Below, one piece after another: positions 1 through 9,374 of a DNA stretch of 50,145 bases. The notes beneath the pieces are model-generated. The model did not search any database. It had not been told where the DNA came from and saw only the letters and a list, made by a program, of their open reading frames with translations. Origin of the DNA: Nonomuraea deserti (lineage in GTDB: Bacteria > Actinomycetota > Actinomycetes > Streptosporangiales > Streptosporangiaceae); the NCBI RefSeq assembly GCF_004348685.1, contig NZ_SMKO01000056.1:1-50145 (forward strand), in the 5' to 3' direction. The number at the start of each line of letters is the position of its first letter. Positions within the stretch are counted from its first letter, which is position 1. Position numbers and translations under genes: made by a program.

Positions 1-401
1 AGCGGCAACTCCTGCGCGCCGCCCGCGCAGCCTGGCCCTCAGCCGAACTCGACGCCCTGGCCGCGGCCCGGCCGCGCGGCGCGCACCAGCCCGTCGTCCT
101 GGGCCTGGCCGCCCGCGCCGCGGGACTGACCCCGCGGGACGCCGCCCATGCCGCGGCCTACGAGAGCGTCAGCGGCCCGGCCACCGCCACCGTCCGCCTG
201 CTCAGTTTGGACCCCTTCGACGCCACCGGCATCCTGGCCCACCTGGCCACCGACCTCGACCACGTCGCGGAGCACGCCGCCGACGCCGCGCGACGCCTGC
301 ACACCGAGGGCGTCACAGCCTTGCCCGCCCTCTCGGCGCCGCTGCTCGACATCACCGCCCAACAGCACGCCATCCGCCCGATGCGACTGTTCGCCTCCTG
401 A
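1..401 (+). CDS. ureF: Urease accessory protein UreF, C-terminal part
   Basis: The reading frame is open from the first bases of the window (first full codon at 3) and ends in TGA at 399-401, so the start lies outside. About 132 residues are visible. They are alpha-helical and alanine-rich and contain the stretch AAYESVSGPATATVRLLSLD, which fits the conserved C-terminal half of UreF, followed by DPFDATGILAHLA and the usual end AIRPMRLFAS. UreF joins UreD and UreG on apo-urease and helps gate nickel delivery to the active site. It is followed 31 bases later by ureG and then ureD, which is the usual actinomycete order and supports the assignment more than the fragment alone. The structural genes ureABC are presumably upstream, outside the window. 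Confidence 0.87.
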   Translation, partial: RQLLRAARAAWPSAELDALAAARPRGAHQPVVLGLAARAAGLTPRDAAHAAAYESVSGPATATVRLLSLDPFDATGILAHLATDLDHVAEHAADAARRLHTEGVTALPALSAPLLDITAQQHAIRPMRLFAS

Positions 402-432
402 CCCACACCTGTCCGTCCACCACGGGAGCGCC

Positions 433-1118
<686 letters not shown>

Positions 1119-1122
<4 letters not shown>

Positions 1123-1916
1123 TCCTCACCACCCAGGCCGCACCGGACGAACCCACCCCGCTGGGCGTGCACGCCACCGCCCGCATCAGAGCGACCCGAA
1201 CAGGAAAGACCACCACCCTTCCCCTCCTCCACGGCTCCGGCCCCTTCGACCTGCGCCGGGACCACCCGTACGGCGACCAGGCGCGGGTGTGCGTCATCGG
1301 CGCCATGAACGCCCCGCTCGGCGGCGACCGGCTCCGCATCGAAGCCGCCGCAGAAGCGGGCGCCCACCTGCACGTCACCACCGCCACCGCCACCATCGCC
1401 CTGCGCGGCCCCACCCCCGGCCACGCCACCTACGACACGCACCTGACCGTGGCCGAGCAGGCGAGCCTGCACTGGCTGCCCCAGCCACTCATCTCCGCCG
1501 CCGGCAGCAACCTCCACCAGAGCTGCACCGTCGAACTGGCCCCCACCGCGCGCTTCGTCCTGCGCGAGGAACAGGTCCTCGGCCGCACGGGCGAGACGCC
1601 GGGCCGGCTGACCACCCGCCTCACCGTCAGGCGCGACGGCCACCTGCTGCTGGACCAGGAGACCCGCTACGGGCCAGCCGCCCCCGGCTGGGACGGCCCC
1701 GCCGTCCTGGCCGGCCACCGCGCCACCGGCCAGCTCCTCGTCGTCGACCCGTCCTTCGACGCCCAGCCGCTCCCCGTAAGGCTGCTGGACGATGATCCGG
1801 CGCACGGGCAGGCCGCGCTGATCCCGCTCGCCGGCCCCGCCATCCTGGTCACCGCCCTCGCCCCGGACACGCTGCACCTGCGCCGCCTCCTCGACGCGGC
1901 TCACGCCCTCGCGTGA
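1119..1916 (+). CDS. ureD: Urease accessory protein UreD (UreH)
   Basis: A protein of 265 residues whose ATG overlaps the ureG stop (ATGA). UreD is the scaffold that binds apo-urease and recruits UreF and UreG. Visible family features are the early GKTTTLPLLHGSGPFDLRR segment, the run HLHVTTATATIALRG, LTVAEQASLHWLPQPLI, and the C-terminal HLRRLLDAAHALA. Length fits actinomycete UreD proteins, which are a little shorter and more divergent than the enterobacterial ones. Its place after ureF and ureG makes the call firm. The following 165 bases up to the convergent rph gene contain no gene and no strong terminator that I can see. Confidence 0.9.
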
Positions 1917-2081
1917 ACGCGCTGCCACGCCCGAAGGGGCGACCACCGCCCGGCGCTCGGGATCCGTGGCGATGGGCTGTCGCTCCGATGTCCCTATGCC
2001 GCAGCCCAGCCATGAGCATTCTCAGAAGGAGAGGGATCGTGAATCCACCGAGTGCCTTTACATTGTAGATCAGAGTTAGGG

Positions 2082-4676
2082 TCAGTCGAGGATCTGGACG
2101 TACCCGTCGGTTCCGTGAACGCGGATCCGCTGCCCGTCCCGGATCAGCCGGGTGGCCCGCTCCACACCCACGACGGCCGGCAAGCCGTACTCCCGCGCGA
2201 TCACCGCGCCGTGCGTCATGAGGCCGCCCACCTCCGTCACCAGTCCGGCGACGGCGACGAACAGCGGGGTCCAGCTGGGGTCGGTGTAGGCGGTGACCAG
2301 GATGTCACCCTCGTCGAGGTCGGCCCGCGCCATGTCCATGACGACACGGGCACGGCCCTCGACGGTCCCGGCCGAGACCGGAATGCCGACCAGCGCGCCG
2401 GCCGGTGCGTTCGCACGCTGATACTGGGCGGTGATGACCTCGCCGTCCGAGGTGAAGACCCGGGGCGGCGTGAGTGGCTCGTACGACCGGAACGCCTCAC
2501 GCCTTTGCAGAATGAGTTCGGCGTCCACATCGCCGGTGCGCACGACTTCCTGCAACTCCTGGATCCTGAGGAAGAAGACGTCTTCCTTCTCGCGCAGGAT
2601 GCCGGACTTGACGAGGCGATCGGCTTCTCGCAGCAACGCCTGCTTGTAGACGAAGTAGCGGCTGATCATGCCGTACTTGGGGTATTCCCGGTAGCCGGCG
2701 AAGGTGCGGACGCGGTCGATCATCCGCTTGGTCTCCTCGGCCTTCTGCTCCCCCTCGGGCAGGGCGCGCAATCGCGTCAGCAGCTCCTGTTCCTTCCGCA
2801 GTGACTCCTGGCGTCCCTGCTCGAAGTGTCGTTTGCCGGCGCCCGGCTCGAAGTTCTTGACGTTGCCGAGGATGGCGGGCAGGAGCATGACGGGATTCTC
2901 GCTCCAGCGCGTTCTGGTGATGTCGATCTCGCCCGCGCAGCGCATGCCGTACTCGTCGAGGTAGCTCCGGATGGCGTCATGTGCTTCGCGTCCGCCGGCC
3001 AGGCCGGGCAGCTCGGTCAGGAAGCCGTCGCCCTCCCGGCCTTCGTCCACGACGCGGCGCAGGAACGTCACGACGTCCGGGTGCGGTCGGATCGTGTCAG
3101 CGACGTCGAGGAGCGCCAGCCCCATCTCCGAGGTGACGTTGTGGGGAACGGATTGCGTGAGCGCGTCGGCCGCGCCCTTCTCGCCCAGCCACGCCTCGAG
3201 GTGGTCGTTGAGCCACCAGGTCGCCTCCATGCCCGCCATGATCACCTGGTGACTCCACGGATCGAACAGGACGCGCCTCAGCTCCGCGACGTCGGTCAGG
3301 ATGAAGTCGAGCAGTGCCGATCCGGAGAGACTCTCGATCTTGTGCCGCGCGGCGGCGACGGACTCCTCATTTTCCCGGATCAGCTGGGTGACGATGGAGG
3401 GATCGGTCAAGACCGGGGCGGGTGGGTCACCGGCGGGCGCGGCTCCGGCGTCTTCGTCCGGAAGCGAGCGCAGGAAGTCGCCGCGGTCCACGACGCTCTG
3501 CAACGCGTCCCGGACGAGCGGGTCGGACCTCCCCAGGGTCCCGATGAGACTCGCCCGGCCCGCGGGCGTCGCCAGGACGGGTGCCACGTCGACGAACAAC
3601 CGTCCGCCCGCCTCGTGCATCGGCCGCAGGGTCGTCAGCTGCCACAGGGAGAGTCCCAGCGGCTTCATCGCGTCGGTCATCATCTGCTGGTGGCCGACGG
3701 AGACGTAGAGGTGGTTCTCCTGGTCATCGGTCGTGGGGACGGGGAAGAGGGTGGTGATCGGCCGGCTCTGGACGATGTGGAAGTCGTCGCCGGCCAGGCA
3801 CCACTCGATGTCCTGGGGCCGGCCGAAGTGCCCCTCGATGCGCCGGCCCAACTGCACCAGGCGCACGACTTGCGCATCCGTCAGAGCCGGCTGCGTCTGC
3901 CGCCGCGGCTCGATCGGCGCGTCCTGCGTGCCGCCCTCCGGCGACGCCTGGACGAAGGTCGCCTTGGTGGCGACCGTGGTGGTGACGACCTGATCGTCGC
4001 GCACCGTGTAGATGTCCCCGGTGACCAGGCCGGACACGAGCGCCTCGCCGAGCCCCCAGCCGGCTTCCACGGTGGCGATCTTCCGGTTGGAGGTGACGGG
4101 GTCCGCCGTGAAGAGGATCCCGGCCGCGTCGGGGAACACCATCTGCTGGACGACCACCGCCATCCGTACCTTCCGGTGGTCGAAGCCGTTACGGCACCGG
4201 TAGGTCACCGCCCGCTCGGTGAACAGCGAGGCCCAGCACTTTCGGACGTGCTGGAGGACGGCCTCCAGGCCCACGACGTTCAGGTAGGAGTCCTGCTGGC
4301 CGGCGAAGGACGCGGTCGGCAGGTCCTCGGCCGTCGCGCTGGAACGCACCGCGTAGGAGGCCTGCTCCCCGAGCCGGGCGAGCGCTTCGCCGATCGCCGC
4401 CACGAGATCGCCGGGAACCGCGACGCCCTCGACGATGCGCCGGATATCGGCGCTCAGGGTGCGGATCGCCGCGCGGTCGTCCGGCTTCACGCGCGACAGC
4501 AGGTCAAGCTGAGCGTCGATGTCCGGCGCCTTGGCCACGACCCGCTCGAAGGCGTCCGTCGTGACGCAGAAGCCCTCCGGCACGTGGATGCCGTCGATTC
4601 GCGAGAGCTCACCCAGGTGCGCCCCCTTGCCTCCGACGTCTGCGATATTGGTCGAGTCGATCTGCTCGAAGCCCAT
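2082..4676 (-). CDS. rph: Rifamycin (rifampin) phosphotransferase
   Basis: About 864 residues from the ATG at 4676; a TTG at 4688 in the same frame would add MGYV. The family inactivates rifamycins by moving the beta-phosphate of ATP through a swivelling histidine to the drug's ansa hydroxyl. Three parts are visible: an N-terminal ATP-grasp-like region (VGGKGAHLGEL, then YAVRSSATAEDLPTASFAGQ and FTADPVTSN), a middle drug-binding region, and a C-terminal phosphohistidine domain with GGLMTHGAVIAREYG, the histidine being about residue 822. Length matches described Rph proteins (about 867) and excludes PEP synthase in domain order and size. It is transcribed away from a LexA-like gene and converges on ureD. 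Some actinomycetes drive rph from a rifamycin-associated element; I do not recognise one here, and a different palindrome sits 60-70 bases upstream. Confidence 0.92.
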   Translation of the reverse strand: MGFEQIDSTNIADVGGKGAHLGELSRIDGIHVPEGFCVTTDAFERVVAKAPDIDAQLDLLSRVKPDDRAAIRTLSADIRRIVEGVAVPGDLVAAIGEALARLGEQASYAVRSSATAEDLPTASFAGQQDSYLNVVGLEAVLQHVRKCWASLFTERAVTYRCRNGFDHRKVRMAVVVQQMVFPDAAGILFTADPVTSNRKIATVEAGWGLGEALVSGLVTGDIYTVRDDQVVTTTVATKATFVQASPEGGTQDAPIEPRRQTQPALTDAQVVRLVQLGRRIEGHFGRPQDIEWCLAGDDFHIVQSRPITTLFPVPTTDDQENHLYVSVGHQQMMTDAMKPLGLSLWQLTTLRPMHEAGGRLFVDVAPVLATPAGRASLIGTLGRSDPLVRDALQSVVDRGDFLRSLPDEDAGAAPAGDPPAPVLTDPSIVTQLIRENEESVAAARHKIESLSGSALLDFILTDVAELRRVLFDPWSHQVIMAGMEATWWLNDHLEAWLGEKGAADALTQSVPHNVTSEMGLALLDVADTIRPHPDVVTFLRRVVDEGREGDGFLTELPGLAGGREAHDAIRSYLDEYGMRCAGEIDITRTRWSENPVMLLPAILGNVKNFEPGAGKRHFEQGRQESLRKEQELLTRLRALPEGEQKAEETKRMIDRVRTFAGYREYPKYGMISRYFVYKQALLREADRLVKSGILREKEDVFFLRIQELQEVVRTGDVDAELILQRREAFRSYEPLTPPRVFTSDGEVITAQYQRANAPAGALVGIPVSAGTVEGRARVVMDMARADLDEGDILVTAYTDPSWTPLFVAVAGLVTEVGGLMTHGAVIAREYGLPAVVGVERATRLIRDGQRIRVHGTDGYVQILD

Positions 4677-4747
4677 CACGTAGCCCAATTCCAGTGCTCC
4701 ATCGTTCGTCGGGGTGGTTCGCAGTGGGCAGTATGAAGCACTTTTTT

Positions 4748-4763
4748 GCGCCTCATGAGGCGC
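4748..4763. promoter_or_regulatory. Perfect 16-bp palindrome between rph and lexA-like gene
   Basis: GCGCCTCATGAGGCGC is its own reverse complement over 16 bases. It lies in the only AT-richer part of the divergent intergenic region, about 70 bases from the rph ATG and 119 bases from the lexA-like ATG, next to TATAAC (4775-4780), a possible -10 element for the rightward gene. It does not resemble the usual actinobacterial SOS box of the CGAAC-N-GTTCG type. I infer it is an operator for the adjacent LexA paralogue, controlling both genes, but this is not shown by sequence alone. Confidence 0.5.
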
Positions 4764-4882
4764 CAGAGTCTGATATAACCTGAAAGTGGCGGGGAGCGGT
4801 TCGCACCCCCCGTCGAGGGTCCGACGGCGATCGCGGGCAGCCTCTGCGCCGTTCAGGCAGACCGCACCGGCACACCCTTAGC

Positions 4883-5551
4883 ATGTCGCACGTGACCACC
4901 TACGGCGATCCTGACGCGTTCGAACATCTGGACTTCTCCGTCCTGCCGCAGCGCCAGCAGCGCATCCTGGCCACGATCCGGGACTGGGTGGTCAAGTACG
5001 GGTATCCGCCGAGCACACGCGAGATCGGCCGTGCGGTCGGGCTCCGGTCGTCCTCGTCGGTGACGAAACACCTCAGGAGCCTGGAGGAGAAGGGGTTCCT
5101 CCGCCGGGGCACGTCGGTGACCCGGCCGATCGACGTGCGGCTGTTCCTGCGAGCCGCGTCACCGGAACCGGCCGGCGACGTGGTGACCGTGCCCGTGGTC
5201 GGAGACATCGCCGCGGGCGTTCCCATCCCGGCCGACGAGCACGTGGACGGCACTCTGCTTCTCCCCCGCGACCTCACGGGGCGCGGCGACGTTTTCGCCC
5301 TCCGGGTGCGGGGCGACTCGATGATCGACGCGGCGATCTGCGACGGCGACATCGTCGTGGTACGGCAGCAGCCCGAGGCGTACTCGGGCCAGATCGTCGC
5401 CGCGATGATCGACGGTGAGGCCACCGTCAAGGTGTTTCGCAGGCGCGACGGCCACGTCCGTCTCGAGCCACGCAATTCCGCCTACGACATCATCGACGGT
5501 GATGATGCCGTGGTGCTGGGCATCGTGGTCTCGGTCGTTCGCAGCGTCTGA
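4883..5551 (+). CDS. LexA-family autocleaving repressor (paralogue)
   Basis: A protein of 222 residues. The N-terminal LexA winged helix is clear (QRQQRILATIRDWV, then YPPSTREIGRAVGLRSSSSV, LEEKGFLRRG). The C-terminal S24 peptidase domain has an intact Ala-Gly cleavage pair at residues 111-112 (VVGDIAAGVP), the nucleophilic Ser146 in RGDSMIDA and the general-base Lys183 in GEATVKVFRR. It should therefore be able to cleave itself upon RecA activation or another trigger. It differs from housekeeping LexA by a longer N-terminal tail and by its location beside rph instead of nrdR or recombination genes, so I call it a paralogue. No clear ribosome binding site precedes ATG 4883; a leaderless or later start is possible. 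Whether a second, canonical lexA exists lies outside the window. Confidence 0.88.
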   Translation: MSHVTTYGDPDAFEHLDFSVLPQRQQRILATIRDWVVKYGYPPSTREIGRAVGLRSSSSVTKHLRSLEEKGFLRRGTSVTRPIDVRLFLRAASPEPAGDVVTVPVVGDIAAGVPIPADEHVDGTLLLPRDLTGRGDVFALRVRGDSMIDAAICDGDIVVVRQQPEAYSGQIVAAMIDGEATVKVFRRRDGHVRLEPRNSAYDIIDGDDAVVLGIVVSVVRSV

Positions 5552-5564
5552 GCATCCCGCGCAG

Positions 5565-6090
5565 CGCGGCCAGCCGTCGAATCCGGCGATGAGGCTCCAG
5601 CCGCCCGCCACCTTGATCTCCTGTGTGGCGGTGACCGGCGCGCCGTCGGGACCTTCCCGTGCCCGAGGGTGTAGCGCAGCCCCGCCGACGGGGTCAGCAC
5701 CCACCCCGCCGGGTTGGGTGCGGCCAGCAGCTTCCTGAGCTGGCCACCGGTCATCGTCTGCACGTCGATGGCCAGCCCGGCGGGCCGCGCGTTCCACAAC
5801 TGCTCGAAGCTGATCGGTCCGGCGGGCAGGTCCGCCTTGACGAGGAACCTGTTTGACGAGCGCCACCTGCGCGCCGGAGCGGGTTCGCACCGACGCGAGC
5901 TGCGCGTCGGCCACCAGTTCGGCCAGCGGGTCGCCGCTCGCCGTGCGGGTGATGTCCACGGCGGCGACGCCGAACGTCTCAGCGGGTGGCGGAGTGCCGC
6001 ACTTGAAACGCCGCGGATCGTGCGAGGCGGCGAGCACGATCGGCAGCCCGACGCACGCGTTCGCGGCAAACGTGGGTGAGGGTCCGTTTC
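5565..6090 (-). pseudogene. Remnant of 5'-nucleotidase / UshA-like metallophosphatase
   Basis: No continuous reading frame covers this stretch, but the minus strand encodes, in alternating frames, pieces that join into the C-terminal domain of a secreted 5'-nucleotidase. They are ITRTASGDPLAELVADAQLA (about 5960 down to 5895), then in a second frame LPAGPISFEQLWNARPAGLA and VQTMTGGQLRKLLAAPNP with LTPSAGLRYTLG (about 5840-5670), then a return to the first frame with TATQEIKVAGG. These match the family's nucleotide-binding region in order. At least two frameshifts separate the parts and the N-terminal catalytic domain is missing. It fills the space between the lexA-like gene and the phenolic lipid cluster. 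Confidence 0.72.
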
Positions 6091-6120
6091 CGATCGTGCA
6101 TGCGGTGGCACAGACCTCGC

Positions 6121-7272
6121 ATGGACCGCATGTGGGACGTGGCGATCGTGGGAGCGGGACCGGCGGGATCGGCGGCGGCGCTGCGGGCCGCGCAACTGCG
6201 CCCGCGGTTGCGGGTGCTCCTGCTCGACAGGGCCGGCTTCCCCCGTGACAAGCCGTGCGGCGACGGCATCGCCGCCCACGGGCGCGACGAGCTGGCGCTG
6301 CTGGGAGTGCCCGCGCTCATCGACGACTACCGGCCCACTCCCCGCCTGACCGTGGTCTCGCCGGGCGGCGTGCGGGTCTCCGCCGAGGCCGGGCGGCCCA
6401 ATCACGTGGTGCCGCGCCGGGTGTTCGACGCTCGTCTGGTGGATGCCGCGGGGGCCAGAGGCGTCGAGGTACGCCGGCACCGCGTCAGGGATCTCGTCTT
6501 CGACGGATCCGGCGTGCTCATCGACGGGGAGCTACGGGCCCGCACGGTGGTGGCCGCCGACGGGGCCGGCTCGGTCGTGCGCCGCCTGATCGGCCTGGCC
6601 GCCGCCGCCGAGAAGCACACCGCCATCGCCGTGCGCGGCTACGCCGACGTGCCCGAGGAGGACGATGTCCAGCTCATCGCCATGCAGAAGGCGGGCTGGC
6701 CGGCCTATGCGTGGTCGTTCCCCATCGGCGACGGCACCGCGAACATCGGCTTCGGCATGCTGCTGCCACAGCTGCGCGCGGCGGGAGCGCCCGGACGTCA
6801 GGTGCTGCACGGCAGGCTCGCCGCGTTGCTGCCCGACCGGCGCCCCCGCGATCTGCGCGCCCACCACCTGCCGCTCTCGACCGGACGGCCCACGCCCGGC
6901 GCCGGACGGGTCCTGCTCGCCGGCGACGCCGCGGGCCTGATCAACCCGCTCACCGGCGAGGGCATCTACTACGCGCTGCTGTCCGGGCGGCTGGCGGCCG
7001 AGGCGGCGGTGGAGTCGCCGGACGACCCGCTGACGCTGTACCGGAGCAAGCTGCGCCGGGCGCTCGGACGGCACCTGCGCACCACCGACGTGCTGGCCCG
7101 GCTGGCCCAGTCCCCCGGTTTCATCGACGCGGCGATCGCGACCGCCGCGCACCGCAAGGAGGTGTTCGACCTGCTGGTGGAGGTGGGACTCGGGGCCGGG
7201 ACGGTGCCCGCCCCGCTCGCGCTGGCCGTGGGGATGCGGTGGCTGCGCGGATCCCTGCGCGCCGGACGGTGA
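6121..7272 (+). CDS. Geranylgeranyl-reductase-family flavoprotein
   Basis: About 383 residues from ATG 6121; ATG 6130 is equally possible and an upstream ATG at 6076 adds atypical sequence. The Rossmann motif VAIVGAGPAGSAAALRA is at the N terminus, DKPCGDGIAAHG follows as in the geranylgeranyl reductase family, and the second FAD motif LLAGDAAGLINPLTGEGIYY is near residue 265. The family reduces double bonds in polyprenyl chains or polyprenylated lipids. Its neighbours are a UbiA prenyltransferase (convergent) and, beyond that, a type III PKS operon. In Actinoplanes missouriensis a similar gene set makes alkyl-O-dihydrogeranyl-methoxyhydroquinones, where a prenyl double bond is saturated. I infer that role here. 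A menaquinone- or archaeal-type lipid reductase is the alternative. Confidence 0.83.
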   Translation: MDRMWDVAIVGAGPAGSAAALRAAQLRPRLRVLLLDRAGFPRDKPCGDGIAAHGRDELALLGVPALIDDYRPTPRLTVVSPGGVRVSAEAGRPNHVVPRRVFDARLVDAAGARGVEVRRHRVRDLVFDGSGVLIDGELRARTVVAADGAGSVVRRLIGLAAAAEKHTAIAVRGYADVPEEDDVQLIAMQKAGWPAYAWSFPIGDGTANIGFGMLLPQLRAAGAPGRQVLHGRLAALLPDRRPRDLRAHHLPLSTGRPTPGAGRVLLAGDAAGLINPLTGEGIYYALLSGRLAAEAAVESPDDPLTLYRSKLRRALGRHLRTTDVLARLAQSPGFIDAAIATAAHRKEVFDLLVEVGLGAGTVPAPLALAVGMRWLRGSLRAGR

Positions 7273-7293
7273 GTGGGCTCGGGGCCATGCGCG

Positions 7294-8166
7294 TCACGCG
7301 GTGAGCGAGGCGCCGCCGGCGACCAGGAGGATCACGTCCACGGCCGCCACGGCGACGGCGGTGACGAACGGCACCCGTGACGACCTGGCCGCCAGCAGCA
7401 GCCCCGTGACCGCGAGCGCCGAGGCGGCGGCCACGGCCAGCCAGCCCGCCACGCCGGGGGCGCCCTCTGGGCCGAGGACGAGCAGGCAGGTGGCGGCCAG
7501 CAGCGGCACGGGGACCAGAAGCCGTACGCGGGGGGCGCCCATGCGCTGCGGCCAGCCGCGTACGCCGGTGTCCAGGTCACCCTCGATGTCCGGCAGCACG
7601 TTGGCCAGGTGGGCGCCCACACCGAGCAGCGCGGCGGCCAGGACCGCCCACCACGCTGGCCACGGCTCACCGGGCAGGCCAAGCGTCACGAAGGCCGGCA
7701 GCACGCCGAAGCCCACGGCGTAGGGCGCCCACGACAGGAGCGTCGCCTTCAGCCCGAAGTCGTACCACCAGGCCGCCAGCACTCCCGCGAGGTGCAGCGC
7801 GCCCGCCCGCCAGCCGGAGGCCAGCGACAGAGGCACGCAGCAGGCCAGCGCCACAAGGGCGGCGATCATGACGGCACGCGCGCTCACCGTGCCGCCCGCG
7901 ACGGGCTTGCCCGCGCGCCCCGCCGCCGCGTCCCGCTCGGCGTCGATCGCGTCGTTGCACCAGCCGATCGAGAGCTGTCCTGTCAGCACGGCCGCGCCCG
8001 CCAGCAGGCATCCGGCCGCGTCGCGTCCCGTGGCCACGGCCAGCGCCGTGACCAGAGCGGTCACGGCCGCGGTCGGGCCGGGGTGGCACGCGCGCACCAG
8101 CCCGGCGGCCGGCCGCCCCGGCCCGTCGCGCACGACAGCGGCGGCCGCGGGGTCGCGGTCAGTCAC
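7294..8166 (-). CDS. UbiA-family membrane prenyltransferase
   Basis: 290 residues from GTG 8166. It is strongly hydrophobic with about eight or nine membrane helices. Both aspartate-rich motifs of the UbiA superfamily are intact: NDAIDAERDAAAGRAGKP (NDxxDxxxD) and DIEGDLDTGVRGWPQRMG (DxxxD). These bind the magnesium-pyrophosphate of the prenyl donor. The enzyme transfers a prenyl chain to an aromatic or hydroxyl acceptor in the membrane. It lies divergent from the type III PKS gene and convergent with the geranylgeranyl-reductase-like gene, so I infer that it prenylates the PKS-derived phenol. Without the neighbours it could be called a homologue of the 4-hydroxybenzoate or chlorophyll-synthase branch. 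The chosen GTG avoids a long N-terminal extension that is not hydrophobic or family-like. Confidence 0.87.
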   Translation of the reverse strand: MTDRDPAAAAVVRDGPGRPAAGLVRACHPGPTAAVTALVTALAVATGRDAAGCLLAGAAVLTGQLSIGWCNDAIDAERDAAAGRAGKPVAGGTVSARAVMIAALVALACCVPLSLASGWRAGALHLAGVLAAWWYDFGLKATLLSWAPYAVGFGVLPAFVTLGLPGEPWPAWWAVLAAALLGVGAHLANVLPDIEGDLDTGVRGWPQRMGAPRVRLLVPVPLLAATCLLVLGPEGAPGVAGWLAVAAASALAVTGLLLAARSSRVPFVTAVAVAAVDVILLVAGGASLTA

Positions 8167-8287
8167 AAGGTGATCGTAGTCCGGGCGATCGGCACCGGGA
8201 ATTCCCCCGCCCCCGCGTGGCTTAAACGACCAGTCGTACGGGAAACGTGCGGGAAGCAGGAGTTGTCGGCTGACGAGGGAGAACTGC

Positions 8288-9340
8288 ATGACCCGTATCG
8301 CCGCAGTCCGTTGTGCCTTCCCTCCCCACCGGTACCCGCAGTCCGAGCTCACCGACATGGCCGCCCGCATATGCCTGCCGGAGAACGGCGACCGGCGCCT
8401 CCTCGACCGCCTGCACCGCAGCGCCCGGGTGGACCACCGCAACCTCGCCCTGCCCCTCGAGCAGTACGAGAAGCTCAACGGCTTCGGCGCCGCCAACGAC
8501 GCCTTCGTCTCGGTCGCCGTGGACCTGGGGCTCGAGAGCGTGAAGGCCGCCCTGGACGCGGCCGAACTGGAGCCGACCGACGTGGACATGATCATGTTCA
8601 CGTCGGTGACCGGCATCGCCGCGCCGTCCGTCGACGCCCGGCTGGCGGCGGCGCTCGGCCTGCGGCCCGACGTCAAGCGGGTGCCCGTCTTCGGCCTGGG
8701 CTGCGTGGCCGGAGCGGCGGGCATCGCCCGGATCCACGACTACCTGCGCGGCTGGCCGGACCACGTGGCCGTGCTGCTGTCGGTGGAGTTGTGCTCGCTC
8801 ACCGTCCAGCGGGGCGACTCCTCGCCCGCGAACCTGGTCGCCAGCGCGTTATTCGGCGACGGCGCGGCCGCCGTGGTGGCCTGCGGCGGCGGACGCGGGA
8901 CGGCCGGTCCCACCGTGGTGGCCACGCGCAGCCACCTGTATCCGGGCTCCGAGCACGTCATGGGGTGGCAGGTGGGCGACACCGGGTTCCGGGTGATGCT
9001 GGACGCGAGCGTCCCGGAGGTCGTGCGGCGGTACCTGGCCGACGACGTGCACGGTTTTCTGGCCGAGCACGGCGTGACGGCCGGGGAGGTGACGGCGTGG
9101 GTGTGCCATCCCGGCGGGCCCAAGGTGCTCGAAGCCGTGTCGGACGCGCTCGGCCTGCCCGCGGACGCGCTCGACGTGACGTGGCGCTCGCTGGCGGCCA
9201 ACGGCAACCTGTCCTCGTCCTCGGTCCTGCAGGTGCTCGGTGACACCCTCGCCACCCGGCGGCCGGAGCCGGGAACCTGGGGACTGATCATCGCCATGGG
9301 GCCGGGCTTCTGCTCGGAACTCGTCCTGATCCGCTGGTGA
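8288..9340 (+). CDS. Type III polyketide synthase
   Basis: 350 residues, with a good ribosome binding site (GGGAG) ahead of ATG 8288. The chalcone-synthase-fold triad is complete: Cys139 in GLGCVAGAAG, His274 in VCHPGGPKVLEA and Asn307 in GNLSSSSVL. The homodimeric enzyme condenses an acyl-CoA starter with malonyl-CoA and cyclises the chain on one active site. The overall pattern (LPLEQY, TSVTGIAAPSVD, GCVAGAAGIAR) is that of the bacterial alkylresorcinol/alkylpyrone branch. RppA-type tetrahydroxynaphthalene synthases look different in the region after the cysteine. It starts an apparent operon with the methyltransferase-like and FAD-monooxygenase genes, as in the srs and agq phenolic lipid clusters. 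I infer a long-chain alkylresorcinol product; acyl starter length cannot be read from the sequence. Confidence 0.93.
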   Translation: MTRIAAVRCAFPPHRYPQSELTDMAARICLPENGDRRLLDRLHRSARVDHRNLALPLEQYEKLNGFGAANDAFVSVAVDLGLESVKAALDAAELEPTDVDMIMFTSVTGIAAPSVDARLAAALGLRPDVKRVPVFGLGCVAGAAGIARIHDYLRGWPDHVAVLLSVELCSLTVQRGDSSPANLVASALFGDGAAAVVACGGGRGTAGPTVVATRSHLYPGSEHVMGWQVGDTGFRVMLDASVPEVVRRYLADDVHGFLAEHGVTAGEVTAWVCHPGGPKVLEAVSDALGLPADALDVTWRSLAANGNLSSSSVLQVLGDTLATRRPEPGTWGLIIAMGPGFCSELVLIRW

Positions 9341-9374
9341 CCGCGCCCATGACCCGATTGCTGGTGCCTGCCTG

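Noticed and set aside
2826..4736. Long open frame of about 636 codons on the plus strand opposite rph
   Set aside because: It is the complement of a clear rph coding sequence in GC-rich DNA; composition is Val/Asp/Gly/Arg-biased and no family motif appears.
4689..4882. Possible rifamycin-associated element in the rph promoter
   Set aside because: I could not match the region to such an element with confidence; only the different 16-bp palindrome is clear.
4764..4882. Canonical actinobacterial SOS box upstream of the lexA-like gene
   Set aside because: No CGAAC-N-GTTCG type sequence is present.
7609..9243. Long plus-strand frame across the UbiA and type III PKS genes
   Set aside because: It crosses two convincing genes on different strands and reads as low-complexity Arg/Gly/Pro sequence.
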